Of a stretch of DNA of 8,914 nt, positions 1 through 8,895 are shown in pieces; positions within the stretch are counted from its first letter, which is position 1; each line of letters opens with the position of its first letter. The DNA is from Lachnospiraceae bacterium. GTDB taxonomy: Bacteria; Bacillota_A; Clostridia; Lachnospirales; Lachnospiraceae. Below the pieces are notes generated by a model, which was not told the DNA's origin, ran no database searches, and was given only the letters and a program-made list of their open reading frames with translations. The stretch spans positions 1 to 8,914 of the forward strand of contig JAGCAV010000374.1 of the NCBI GenBank assembly GCA_017652545.1. The letters run 5' to 3'. Made by a program: the position numbers and the translations under genes.

Positions 1-140
1 CATCGTCCGAAATACCGATCGCTTCAAAGATCTTGCTTCCCTGGTAGGACTGGATCGTGGAGATCCCCATCTTGGAAGCAATCTTGACGATGCCTGCCAG
101 GGAAGCAAGATCTTTGAAGCAATCGGTATTTCGGACGATG
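1..140. repeat. Imperfect inverted repeat (44-nt arms) at the window edge, within gltB
   Basis: Bases 1-44 are the reverse complement of 97-140 with one mismatch (c at 20 against a at 121), separated by a 52-nt spacer. Both arms encode the same gltB segment ([14 protein letters not shown]), one per strand. The mismatch is synonymous (GCG versus GCA, both Ala). A fold-back like this inside a conserved enzyme gene, exactly at the sequence end, is best explained as an assembly or amplification chimera, possibly joining two strain variants. A true inversion would destroy gltB. What is seen is the repeat; the artefact reading is inference. Confidence 0.93.
2..97 (-). pseudogene. gltB: Inverted gltB fragment (32 codons), part of the fold-back
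   Basis: Read from 97 down to 2, the minus strand encodes 32 uninterrupted codons: [18 protein letters not shown] followed by [14 protein letters not shown]. This is the well-conserved glutamate synthase stretch that normally lies directly upstream of the [15 protein letters not shown] segment found on the + strand at 140 onward. The last 14 residues are duplicated on the + strand at 98-139. The fragment therefore carries about 18 residues of gltB missing from the forward copy. It has no start codon and runs off the window, so it is a displaced piece of the same gene and not a separate one. Confidence 0.85.
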
Positions 141-1426
141 TGATCCGCTCCTATTTTGCCGGCACAGCCAGCCGGGTAGGCGGGATCACGCTGGAGGACA
201 TCGGAAAAGCCTGCGATGAGCAGCACAGCCGCGCGTTCGATCCCCTGGGACTTCCCGTCAATCTGGAACTGACGCCGGTCGGACGGCACAAGGAACGCAG
301 CCAGGGTGAGCATCACAGATACAACCCGCAGACCATTCACATGCTCCAGTGCGCAGCGCGCGAGGGAAACTATGAAAAGTTCAAACAGTATACGGATATG
401 GTGAATGCCGAACAGACAGGGTATCTTCGAAGCCTTCTGGAATTTGTTTATCCCGGGGAAGGCGTTCCCCTTGAGGAGGTGGAGAGTGAGGATACGATCG
501 TCATGCGGTTCAAGACAGGCGCCATGTCCTACGGATCCATTTCGGAGGAGGCCCACCAGACCCTGGCCATTGCCATGAACCATCTGCACGGCAAGTCCAA
601 CAGCGGTGAGGGCGGTGAGAGCGAGGAGCGCATCCTTTCGGCGGGTACGGACAATGACCGCAGCTCAGCCATCAAGCAGGTGGCCAGCGCAAGGTTCGGT
701 GTGACGAGCCGGTACCTGGTGAGCGCAAAGGAGATTCAGATCAAGATGGCGCAGGGGGCCAAGCCCGGGGAGGGCGGCCATCTGCCGGGCCGGAAGGTCT
801 ATCCTTGGATCGCAAAGACCAGGCATTCCACACCGGGCGTCAGCCTGATTTCGCCGCCTCCGCATCACGATATCTATTCGATCGAGGATCTGGCACAGCT
901 GATCTATGATCTGAAGAAAGCCAACAGCCAGGCACGCATATCCGTGAAGCTGGTATCCGAGGCCGGTGTGGGAACCGTGGCGGCCGGCGTGGCCAAGGCG
1001 GGTGCCGGCGTGGTCCTGATCTCCGGCTATGACGGAGGGACCGGCGCCGCGCCGATCTCTTCCATTCACAACGCGGGCCTGCCATGGGAACTCGGGCTGG
1101 CTGAAACACACCAGACGCTGGTGGCCAACGGACTGAGGAACCAGGTGGTGATCGAGACGGACGGAAAGCTGATGAGCGGCCGGGATGTTGCCATCGCAGC
1201 CATCCTGGGGGCGGAAGAATTCGGGTTCGCGACAGCGCCGCTGATCACCATGGGATGCGTCATGATGCGGGTCTGCCAGTCAGACACCTGTCCATGGGTG
1301 TGGCCACCCAGAATCCGGAGCTTCGCAAACGGTTCTCCGGCAAGCCCGAATATGTTGAAAATTTCATGCACTTTATCGCAAGGCAGCTGCGCGAGATCAT
1401 GGCAGCGCTTGGCGTCAGATCCGTGA
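98..1426 (+). CDS. gltB: Glutamate synthase large subunit GltB, 5'-truncated, FMN-domain segment (frame closes after frameshift)
   Basis: The large (alpha) subunit of glutamate synthase takes ammonia released from glutamine and adds it to 2-oxoglutarate to make glutamate in the cytoplasm. This segment lacks the N-terminal class II glutaminase domain and most of the central domain, which lie before the window. It holds the FMN-binding synthase domain: [12 protein letters not shown] (about 509-544), [12 protein letters not shown] (about 755-790), [14 protein letters not shown] (about 850-891), and the [10 protein letters not shown] loop. Cys codons at 1256, 1274 and 1289 form the C-x5-C-x4-C signature of the 3Fe-4S cluster. 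Homology stops at 1293, right after the third Cys. The frame then runs through unrelated residues to a TGA at 1424-1426. The family continues in another frame from 1294, so this is the first half of one broken or mis-sequenced gene. No native start is present; the GTG at 140 is an internal Val codon. Confidence 0.95.
   Translation, partial: QGSKIFEAIGISDDVIRSYFAGTASRVGGITLEDIGKACDEQHSRAFDPLGLPVNLELTPVGRHKERSQGEHHRYNPQTIHMLQCAAREGNYEKFKQYTDMVNAEQTGYLRSLLEFVYPGEGVPLEEVESEDTIVMRFKTGAMSYGSISEEAHQTLAIAMNHLHGKSNSGEGGESEERILSAGTDNDRSSAIKQVASARFGVTSRYLVSAKEIQIKMAQGAKPGEGGHLPGRKVYPWIAKTRHSTPGVSLISPPPHHDIYSIEDLAQLIYDLKKANSQARISVKLVSEAGVGTVAAGVAKAGAGVVLISGYDGGTGAAPISSIHNAGLPWELGLAETHQTLVANGLRNQVVIETDGKLMSGRDVAIAAILGAEEFGFATAPLITMGCVMMRVCQSDTCPWVWPPRIRSFANGSPASPNMLKISCTLSQGSCARSWQRLASDP
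1292..1294 (+). other. gltB: Frameshift site in gltB (one base missing)
   Basis: The expected family sequence here is T-C-P-M-G-V-A-T-Q. The DNA reads TGT CC ATG GGT GTG GCC ACC CAG, so the Pro codon has two C residues where three are needed. Adding one C restores a single uninterrupted reading frame from 98 to 2451. Nothing else in the gene looks decayed: conserved motifs continue on both sides. A homopolymer-length sequencing or assembly error is the simplest explanation; a recent real mutation cannot be excluded. Confidence 0.9.
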
Positions 1427-2451
1427 ATGAACTTGTGGGAAGGACGGATCTGCTGAAGGTTCGAGGAGATCTTTCTGAGAGGCAGAAACGCCTGGATCTG
1501 ACAAAGATTCTGCTGGACATGTCGGGAACGGAAAGAGAAAAATCATTTTTCCATCCCGAATACCGGTATGATTTCAAGCTGGAGAATACCAAGGACGAGA
1601 CCGTCCTGATCGCCTCGCCGGATGTCCAAAGATCAATTGAAACCGGGGAGAAGTCGGAGATCGCTGTCGAGGTCGGTAATACGGACAGAACATTCGGGAC
1701 GCTTCTGGGAGAGAAGATCACCAGACGCCATCCGGAAGGCCTGAGCGATGATACGATCCGGGTCCGCTGCACCGGGTCCGGGGGACAAAGCTTCGGGGCA
1801 TTCATCCCCAGGGGACTGACGCTGGACCTTACAGGCGATTCCAACGACTATTTCGGTAAGGGACTTTCCGGCGGGAAACTGGTGGTCCGTTCTCCGAAGG
1901 AGGCCGCATACGATCCGCGGGAAAACATCATCATCGGCAACGTGGCCCTGTACGGCGCGACATCCGGAGAAGCCTATATCGCAGGCATGGCCGGTGAACG
2001 CTTCTGCATCCGGAATTCAGGCGCCACCTGCGTGGTGGAGGGCCTCGGCGAACACGGATGCGAATACATGACAGGCGGCTGTGTGGTCGTGCTCGGATCT
2101 GTCGGAAAGAACTTTGCGGCAGGCATGAGCGGCGGGATCGCCTACGTCCTGGATGAGGAGAACCGGCTGTACCGGAACCTGAACAAGCAGCTTGTACAGA
2201 TGGAAAATGTGGAGACCAAGACGGACCGTGTACAGCTTCGCAGGATCATTGAAGCGCATGTGGCACATACCGGCTCCGAAAAGGGACGGGAGATCCTGGA
2301 GAATTTCGAAGCCTATGTACCCCGCTTCAAAAAAATCATCCCGACGGATTACAAGGAGATCCTCCGGCTGATCGCTGAGAGCGAGGAGCGCGGCGCGGAT
2401 CCTGAAGAGGCAAAGATCGAAGCATTCAGAGCGTTCGTGGGAGGTGAATAA
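1294..2451 (+). CDS. gltB: Glutamate synthase large subunit GltB, C-terminal segment (GXGXG beta-helix domain)
   Basis: This is the continuation of gltB in the shifted frame. It begins [14 protein letters not shown], the conserved sequence that follows the 3Fe-4S cysteines, and continues through the end of the synthase domain ([18 protein letters not shown], a hallmark of GltB). From about 1660 to 2330 lies the C-terminal GXGXG right-handed beta-helix domain, with glycine-rich turns such as [38 protein letters not shown] and [15 protein letters not shown]. This domain packs the glutaminase and synthase sites together so that ammonia can be channelled. The ATG at 1294 is the internal Met of the motif and has no Shine-Dalgarno sequence, so independent translation is unlikely. 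The stop TAA (2449-2451) shares its last base with the gltD start, as expected for subunits made in fixed ratio. Confidence 0.93.
   Translation: MGVATQNPELRKRFSGKPEYVENFMHFIARQLREIMAALGVRSVNELVGRTDLLKVRGDLSERQKRLDLTKILLDMSGTEREKSFFHPEYRYDFKLENTKDETVLIASPDVQRSIETGEKSEIAVEVGNTDRTFGTLLGEKITRRHPEGLSDDTIRVRCTGSGGQSFGAFIPRGLTLDLTGDSNDYFGKGLSGGKLVVRSPKEAAYDPRENIIIGNVALYGATSGEAYIAGMAGERFCIRNSGATCVVEGLGEHGCEYMTGGCVVVLGSVGKNFAAGMSGGIAYVLDEENRLYRNLNKQLVQMENVETKTDRVQLRRIIEAHVAHTGSEKGREILENFEAYVPRFKKIIPTDYKEILRLIAESEERGADPEEAKIEAFRAFVGGE
2439..2446 (+). promoter_or_regulatory. Shine-Dalgarno of gltD inside the gltB 3' end
   Basis: GGGAGGTG lies 4-11 bases before the gltD ATG at 2451 and is within the last codons of gltB. 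With the TAATG stop/start overlap it supports translational coupling of the two subunits. Confidence 0.8.
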
Positions 2452-4028
2452 TGGGTAAGACAACTGGTTTTCTGGAATATGACCGGATAGACGGACCCGT
2501 CAGGAACGAGCAGCTGCGGACAGGGGATTTCCTGGAGTTCCATATGCCGCTTCCGCTTTCTGCGCAGCAGGAGCAGGCGGCCAGGTGCATGGACTGCGGC
2601 GTGCCGTTCTGCCAGGGCGGGGTGATGATCGCGGGTATGGCTTCCGGATGCCCCCTTCACAATCTGGTGCCGGAAGTGAATGACCTGGTTTACAGGGGGC
2701 GGATGGAGCAGGCCTACCGAAGGCTTTCGATGACGCACAGCTTCCCGGAGTTTACCTCCCGTGTCTGCCCTGCTCTGTGTGAGGCGGCCTGTACCTGCGG
2801 CCTGCACAACGCGCCTGTTTCCACCAAGGAGAATGAAAAAGCGGTGATCGAGCATGCCTTTGCGCACGGTCTGGTGGAGGAAGAGACACCGCCGGAGAGG
2901 ACCGGCAAGAAGGTGGCCGTGATCGGCAGCGGCCCGTCCGGGCTTGCGGCTGCGCAGCTGCTTAACAGGAGAGGCCACGAGGTCACGGTCTATGAGCGGA
3001 AGGACCGGATCGGCGGCCTGCTCCGGTACGGCATCCCGAACATGAAGCTGGATAAAACGGTGATCGACAGACGCATTGCCCTGATGGAACAGGCCGGGGT
3101 CCGGTTTGTGACAGGGGTCGATGTGGGGAAGGATATATCGGCAGCTGATCTGGAGAAGGAATATGACGGCATTATCCTCGCCTGCGGCGCCTCCAACCCC
3201 AGGGACATTTCAGCCCCGGGAAGGGACGCAAAGGGAATCTATTTCGCGGTGGATTTCCTGGGAACCGTGACAAAACATCTGCTGGACGGGGAACTTGCGC
3301 TGCCGGGGGATCTGCCTGCGGGAGCACAGGTCAGGACGGGCAGACGCAAAGGATCCGGTACTCCGGGAAAAACACCCCGCTGGTTCATTGACGGGGCGCC
3401 CGAAAAGCTGGTATATGGTAAGGATGTGATCGTGATCGGCGGCGGTGATACAGGCAATGACTGCGTCGGGACCTGTATCCGGCTCGGTGCGAAGACCGTG
3501 ACCCAGCTGGAGATGATGCCCGAGCCGCCGAAGGGCAGGCTGCCCTCCAATCCGTGGCCCGAGTGGCCGAAGGTCCTGAAGACGGATTACGGCCAGGAGG
3601 AGGCCATATGGAAATTCGGCGCGGATCCGAGGGTGTACCAGACGACCGTCAAAGAATTCATCAAGGACAAAAAGGGATGCCTCAAGCAGGCCGTCCTGGT
3701 CTCCCTGATGCCGAAGAAGGATGAAAAGAGCGGCAGAATGATGATGGTCCCTGTGGAAGGTTCCGAGCGGACCGTATCGGCAGGACTTGTCCTGATCGCG
3801 GCAGGATTCCTGGGAAGTGAAAAGTATGTCACGGAAGATTTCGGCGTTGAAACGGACGGACGGACCAATGTGAAGACGGCGCCGGGCGCCCATGCGACGA
3901 CTAAGACAAAGATCTACACGGCCGGCGACATGCACCGCGGGCAGTCCCTGGTGGTATGGGCCATCGCGGAAGGCCGCAGCGCCGCAAGGGAAGTGGATCA
4001 GGCACTGATGGGGTATACCAATTTGTAA
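2451..4028 (+). CDS. gltD: Glutamate synthase small subunit GltD (NADPH, FAD, two 4Fe-4S clusters)
   Basis: The beta subunit of glutamate synthase passes electrons from NAD(P)H through FAD and iron-sulfur clusters to the FMN of GltB. The N-terminal Fe-S module has Cys 46, 49, 54 and 67 (C-x2-C-x4-C-x12-C) and a second group at Cys 106, 110, 114 and 116. The FAD Rossmann motif VIGSGPSG is at 157-164. The NAD(P)H Rossmann motif VIGGGDTG is at 328-335. The C-terminal FAD-contacting stretch is AGDMHRGQSLVVWAIAEGR. The [10 protein letters not shown] start matches the family beginning and fits the strong SD. At 525 residues it is about 30 longer than the usual ~490. The extra length sits between the two dinucleotide domains (about residues 285-318), just before GKDVIVIGGGDTG. 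It overlaps gltB by one base, so the pair is co-translated. GltD-like proteins occur in other oxidoreductases, but the adjacency to gltB makes this call firm. Confidence 0.97.
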   Translation: MGKTTGFLEYDRIDGPVRNEQLRTGDFLEFHMPLPLSAQQEQAARCMDCGVPFCQGGVMIAGMASGCPLHNLVPEVNDLVYRGRMEQAYRRLSMTHSFPEFTSRVCPALCEAACTCGLHNAPVSTKENEKAVIEHAFAHGLVEEETPPERTGKKVAVIGSGPSGLAAAQLLNRRGHEVTVYERKDRIGGLLRYGIPNMKLDKTVIDRRIALMEQAGVRFVTGVDVGKDISAADLEKEYDGIILACGASNPRDISAPGRDAKGIYFAVDFLGTVTKHLLDGELALPGDLPAGAQVRTGRRKGSGTPGKTPRWFIDGAPEKLVYGKDVIVIGGGDTGNDCVGTCIRLGAKTVTQLEMMPEPPKGRLPSNPWPEWPKVLKTDYGQEEAIWKFGADPRVYQTTVKEFIKDKKGCLKQAVLVSLMPKKDEKSGRMMMVPVEGSERTVSAGLVLIAAGFLGSEKYVTEDFGVETDGRTNVKTAPGAHATTKTKIYTAGDMHRGQSLVVWAIAEGRSAAREVDQALMGYTNL

Positions 4029-4029
4029 A

Positions 4030-4071
4030 AGGTGAAGTGTGGAGTGTTGAGAGTGGAGTTGAAAGTCTGAA
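4030..4071 (+). repeat. Heptanucleotide repeat array, 6 degenerate units, gltD-dapL gap
   Basis: Immediately after the gltD stop, six in-phase 7-mers can be read: AGGTGAA, GTGTGGA, GTGTTGA, GAGTGGA, GTTGAAA, GTCTGAA. Every unit ends in A and most follow GnGTKGA. The central pair GTGTTGA+GAGTGGA recurs in very similar form in the array at 6983-7051. The rest of the gap (4072-4113) shows no hairpin with a T-tract and no convincing promoter. Confidence 0.75.
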
Positions 4072-4113
4072 ATACAGTTGCCATTTCTCACAGAATCATA
4101 CTGACAAGTGACT

Positions 4114-4119
4114 AAGGAG
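4114..4119 (+). promoter_or_regulatory. Shine-Dalgarno AAGGAG that sets the dapL start
   Basis: AAGGAG is followed by six bases (cagatt) and then ATG at 4126. This decides for the ATG over the in-frame GTG at 4108, which lies upstream of the ribosome binding site. Confidence 0.85.
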
Positions 4120-4125
4120 CAGATT

Positions 4126-5340
4126 ATGGCAAAAGTGAATGAGAATTATCTGAAGCTTCCGGGAAGCTATCTGTTTTCGATGATTGGGAAAAAAGTCAGG
4201 GCGTTTGAGGAGACACACCCGGACGCAAAGGTGATACGTCTGGGGATCGGCGATGTGACACAGCCGATCGCGCCGGCCGTCATTTCAGCGCTGCATGTCG
4301 CAGTCGACGAGATGGGACAGGCCGAGACGTTTCGCGGATATGCGCCTGATCTGGGGTACGCGTTTTTACGGGACGTGATTGCCCGGGAAGATTACAGAAG
4401 CAGGGGCTGCAGCATCAGTGCGGATGAGATTTTCGTATCAGACGGAGCCAAATGCGACTGCGCCAATATTCAGGAGATCTTCGGGACAGATAACCGGATC
4501 GCCGTGTGCGACCCGGTGTATCCCGTTTATGTTGATTCCAACGTGATGGCCGGAAGGACCGGCCTCTATGATCCCGAACGGGGGTGCTTCGAAGGCGTGA
4601 TCTACATGCCGTGCACGGCAGAAAACGGTTTTGCGCCGCAACTGCCGGAGGAAGCGCCGGACCTGATCTACCTGTGCTTCCCGAACAATCCGACCGGAGC
4701 CGTGATGACAAAAGACCGGCTTCAGAAATGGGTGGATTACGCCCGTGCGCATGACGCCGTGATCCTTTATGATTCGGCCTATGAAGCGTATATTTCGCAG
4801 CCGGATGTACCCCACAGCATCTATGAGTGCGAAGGCGCGACGCAGTGCGCGATCGAGTTCCGTTCATTTTCAAAGACAGCCGGATTTACGGGGCTGCGCC
4901 TGGGATACACCGTTGTTCCAAAGGCTCTGAAGACCGGCGGTGCTGAGCTGTGGCCGCTGTGGGCAAGACGGCACGGAACCAAGTACAACGGGGCGCCGTA
5001 CATCATTCAGCGGGCCGGGGAAGCAGTCTACTCCGAACAGGGACAGAAACAGATCCGGGAGCAGATCGCATACTACATGGAAAACGCCAGGCTGATCCGT
5101 GAAGGACTGGCGCAGGCCGGATATGAGGTGTCCGGGGGCGTCAACGCGCCTTACATCTGGCTCAGGGCACCCGGTGAAATGACAAGCTGGGAGTTCTTTG
5201 ACGATCTTCTTACAAAAGCGAACATCGTGGGCACCCCGGGGTCGGGATTTGGCCCGAACGGGGAGCACTATTTCAGGCTGACGGCTTTCGGAAGCAGAGA
5301 AAACACGGTCGAAGCAATGGAACGGTTCAGGAAACTGTAA
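4126..5340 (+). CDS. dapL: LL-diaminopimelate aminotransferase DapL (PLP enzyme)
   Basis: DapL converts L-tetrahydrodipicolinate directly to LL-2,6-diaminopimelate using glutamate as amino donor, a one-step bypass in lysine and peptidoglycan precursor synthesis, in the cytoplasm. The protein is 404 residues from the ATG at 4126, close to the family length of about 410. The start [23 protein letters not shown] matches the characteristic DapL N-terminus. Fold type I aminotransferase motifs are present: [27 protein letters not shown] (187-191), YDSAYEAY (215-222), and the PLP-lysine motif [15 protein letters not shown] with Lys250. The [13 protein letters not shown] and [10 protein letters not shown] segments separate DapL from general aspartate aminotransferases. 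It is placed after gltBD, which makes its amino donor, and before pyrG. No own promoter was convincing, so it is probably read through from gltD. Confidence 0.95.
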   Translation: MAKVNENYLKLPGSYLFSMIGKKVRAFEETHPDAKVIRLGIGDVTQPIAPAVISALHVAVDEMGQAETFRGYAPDLGYAFLRDVIAREDYRSRGCSISADEIFVSDGAKCDCANIQEIFGTDNRIAVCDPVYPVYVDSNVMAGRTGLYDPERGCFEGVIYMPCTAENGFAPQLPEEAPDLIYLCFPNNPTGAVMTKDRLQKWVDYARAHDAVILYDSAYEAYISQPDVPHSIYECEGATQCAIEFRSFSKTAGFTGLRLGYTVVPKALKTGGAELWPLWARRHGTKYNGAPYIIQRAGEAVYSEQGQKQIREQIAYYMENARLIREGLAQAGYEVSGGVNAPYIWLRAPGEMTSWEFFDDLLTKANIVGTPGSGFGPNGEHYFRLTAFGSRENTVEAMERFRKL

Positions 5341-7048
<1,708 letters not shown>

Positions 7049-7051
<3 letters not shown>

Positions 7052-7055
7052 GAGG
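7049..7055 (+). promoter_or_regulatory. Shine-Dalgarno of the glutamine synthetase homologue, contributed by the repeat
   Basis: GGAGAGG ends six bases before the ATG at 7062. Its first bases belong to the final GAGTGGA repeat unit. Earlier units also contain GGAG-like cores (7007-7010, 7028-7031, 7035-7038), which could act as weak standby ribosome sites. Confidence 0.75.
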
Positions 7056-7061
7056 TAGTCC

Positions 7062-8237
7062 ATGAGTTACACATTTGATGAAGTGATGAAGTACATTGAG
7101 GAGGAAGACGCCAAATTTATCCGTCTGGCTTTTCGGGACGCTTACGGGAAACAGAAGAACATCTCCGTGATGCCGGGTGAGATGAAGAAGGCCTTTGGTG
7201 AGGGGATTCCCATCAATGCCCGGGCGATCACGGGGTTTGAAGAATGTCCCTATGCTTCCCTGTACCTGAAGCCTGATCCCTCCACGCTTACGGTCCTGCC
7301 CTGGCGGCCGGACAGCGGCCGGGTCCTGCGCATGTACTGTGATGTCTGCAGGCCTGACGGACAGGCTTATGAAACAGACACCAGAGCGATCTTAAAGACC
7401 GCGGTGCAGAAAGCAAAGGAAGCCGGGATCGAGTTCCGCTTCGGGACAGAATCGGAATTCTATCTCTTTGTCAAGGACGATGACGGGAATCCGACGAAAA
7501 TCCCTTATGATGAGGCCGGATACCTGGATATCGCGCCGCTTGACCGGTGCGAAAACGTCAGACGTGAGATCTGCCTCACGATCGAAAGAATGGGGCTTGC
7601 GCCGGAGCGCTCCCACCATGAGCGCGGACCGGGACAGAACGAGATCGACTTTCATTACGCGAAACCGATGAAAGCGGCTGACCAGGTGACGACTTTCAAA
7701 ATGGCGGTCAGCACGGTGGCTGACAGCTTTGGGCTGGTTGCGGATTTCTCCCCGATGCCTCTGGCTGACAAGCCCGGAAACGGCTATCACATCAATATGT
7801 ATGCAACGGACCGGGACGGACATGATGTGGTGAGAATGGCGGCGGCCGGAATCCTTGAGAAGATCAGGGAGATCACCCTGTTCCTGAATCCGACGGACGC
7901 TTCCTACACCAGACTCGGAAACAGCAGCGCGCCGGACCGTGTGAACTGGTCGGGAGCGGGAGAATCAGAGCTTCTGTATCTGGAGACCTGGCAGGGCAGG
8001 ACCCGCGCCGAGCTGCGTTCCCCGGATGCCTCCGGCAATCCGTACCTTGTCTATGCGCTGCTGATCCATGCGGGACTCTACGGCATACAGAATAAATGTG
8101 AGCTTCCGCCGGAGATGGATGAAAACGGGCTCCTTCTTCCGGGGTCCAGAAAAGAGGCGGGCAAGCTGGCGAAAGAGAGTGCATTTGTTAAAGGGATCGT
8201 ACCGGAAGAACTGATCCGAACCTACATGAAACATTAA
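7062..8237 (+). CDS. glnA: Glutamine synthetase family protein (type I-like, short, divergent active site)
   Basis: The family joins glutamate and ammonia to make glutamine with ATP. This protein has 391 residues, against about 440-470 for type I enzymes, with the C-terminal region shortened. Metal-ligand motifs are intact: Glu130 and Glu132 in GTESEF, Glu187 and Glu194 in HHERGPGQNEIDF, His243 in GNGYHINMY, and Glu317 and Arg319 in RAELRSPD. Arg284 of the substrate loop and NPYL (326-329) are also kept. Four usual active-site features are altered. The latch motif FDGSSIxGF reads INARAITGF, with Asn52 for the ammonium-site Asp. The flap PGYEAP reads NSSAP, without the Glu. In the NRSxLIR loop, Glu301 and Tyr306 replace the two phosphate-binding Arg. 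Family membership is certain. Whether it makes glutamine, ligates another amine or is regulatory is open. It is followed 13 bases later by the ANTAR gene, so the two are almost surely co-transcribed. Confidence 0.85.
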   Translation: MSYTFDEVMKYIEEEDAKFIRLAFRDAYGKQKNISVMPGEMKKAFGEGIPINARAITGFEECPYASLYLKPDPSTLTVLPWRPDSGRVLRMYCDVCRPDGQAYETDTRAILKTAVQKAKEAGIEFRFGTESEFYLFVKDDDGNPTKIPYDEAGYLDIAPLDRCENVRREICLTIERMGLAPERSHHERGPGQNEIDFHYAKPMKAADQVTTFKMAVSTVADSFGLVADFSPMPLADKPGNGYHINMYATDRDGHDVVRMAAAGILEKIREITLFLNPTDASYTRLGNSSAPDRVNWSGAGESELLYLETWQGRTRAELRSPDASGNPYLVYALLIHAGLYGIQNKCELPPEMDENGLLLPGSRKEAGKLAKESAFVKGIVPEELIRTYMKH

Positions 8238-8244
8238 GGAGAGG
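8236..8244 (+). promoter_or_regulatory. Shine-Dalgarno of the ANTAR gene, overlapping the upstream stop codon
   Basis: AAGGAGAGG overlaps the TAA stop (8235-8237) of the glutamine synthetase homologue. The AAGGAG core ends nine bases before the ATG at 8251. The arrangement points to coupled translation and excludes a later ATG at 8260 as the preferred start. Confidence 0.75.
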
Positions 8245-8250
8245 ATAGTT

Positions 8251-8838
8251 ATGCCCAAAATGGGGGAGAAACAATACTCCATTCTGGTTGTTTCCGGGTC
8301 AGAGAAATTTGATGCACAGGTGCGCAAGGTCCTCTCACGCGGAAGATTTCTGCCGCCCGGATTTCACAGGAATGCGGCATCTGCGAGACGGTGCCTGCTT
8401 GAGCATGAATATGACCTGGTCGTGGTCAACTGTCCGCTTCCCGATGAATTCGGACATGAGCTGGCGGCGGACGCGGCCCGGAAGTGGGGAGCCTCTGTCC
8501 TGATGGTCGTGCCGGCGGAGGTATATGACAATGTGCTCGAACACGTGACGGACATGGGGATTCTTGCGCTTGCAAAACCTGCTTCGCAGGAGCGGCTCGG
8601 CCACGCGGTCCGGTATCTTGCCGCAGTCCGCGGCAGGATCCACGAACTACAGCAGCAGGTCCGCAGGGCAGCCGAAAAAATGGATGAACTCCGCCTGGTC
8701 AGCAAAGCCAAGATCCTCCTGGTCGAAAAAAGGCATCTGACGGAGGATGAGGCGCACAGTCTGATCGGACGTGAAGCGATGGATCATGGCCTGACCAGAA
8801 AACGGGTCGCGCAGCAGATGATCGAGGATCTGGAGTAG
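8251..8838 (+). CDS. ANTAR-domain transcription antiterminator with pseudo-receiver domain
   Basis: ANTAR proteins bind paired small RNA hairpins in leader transcripts and block terminators. The 195-residue protein starts with a receiver-like fold (about 10-125): YSILVVSGSEKF, DLVVVNCPLPDEFG, VLMVVPAE, and ALAKPAS with the conserved Lys109. The acidic pair after strand 1 is replaced by SGSE, and the phospho-acceptor position is Asn60, so phosphorylation as in normal response regulators is unlikely. A coiled-coil-like linker (about 126-150, RGRIHELQQQVRRAAEKMDEL) leads to a C-terminal ANTAR three-helix domain (about 145-193) with KAKILLVEKRHLTEDEAHSLI and REAMDHGLTRKRVAQQMIE. Clostridia are known to carry a comparable gene (nitR) between glnA and glutamate synthase genes, proposed as a nitrogen antiterminator. 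Here the order is gltBD, dapL, pyrG, GS homologue, ANTAR. No paired-hairpin target is obvious inside the window; the gltB leader is off its left end. Confidence 0.9.
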   Translation: MPKMGEKQYSILVVSGSEKFDAQVRKVLSRGRFLPPGFHRNAASARRCLLEHEYDLVVVNCPLPDEFGHELAADAARKWGASVLMVVPAEVYDNVLEHVTDMGILALAKPASQERLGHAVRYLAAVRGRIHELQQQVRRAAEKMDELRLVSKAKILLVEKRHLTEDEAHSLIGREAMDHGLTRKRVAQQMIEDLE

Positions 8839-8867
8839 GACCGGATGAGCTGCGAGGTCTCATGATA

Positions 8868-8895
8868 TTGACAAAGGGGTAATAATTGATATAAT
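8868..8895 (+). promoter_or_regulatory. Sigma-A-type promoter directed out of the window
   Basis: A perfect TTGACA -35 box (8868-8873) and a perfect TATAAT -10 box (8890-8895) are separated by 16 bases. Transcription would start near 8902 and proceed rightward into a gene beyond the window. The region is markedly AT-rich compared with the coding sequence before it. It marks the boundary of the nitrogen block. Confidence 0.82.

Noticed and set aside
1289..1296. Programmed -1 frameshift in gltB
   Set aside because: A -1 shift after CCA would give the right C-P-M product, but there is no slippery heptamer and no obvious stimulatory structure, and GltB is not known to need frameshifting.
1294..1296. 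Internal translation start for a separate GltB C-terminal protein
   Set aside because: The ATG is the conserved Met within the motif and has no Shine-Dalgarno sequence before it.
4059..4102. Possible dapL promoter (TTGAAA or TTGCCA with CATACT)
   Set aside because: Spacings are wrong (13 nt for TTGCCA-CATACT, no -10 at 17 nt from TTGAAA) and the matches are poor.
4108..4125. GTG start extending DapL by six residues
   Set aside because: The AAGGAG ribosome binding site lies inside this extension, and the family begins at the [13 protein letters not shown] segment.
8845..8863. Hairpin ATGAG/CTCAT after the ANTAR gene as a terminator or ANTAR target
   Set aside because: Only five base pairs with a nine-base loop and no T-tract follow. 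It does not match the paired hexaloop hairpins bound by ANTAR domains.
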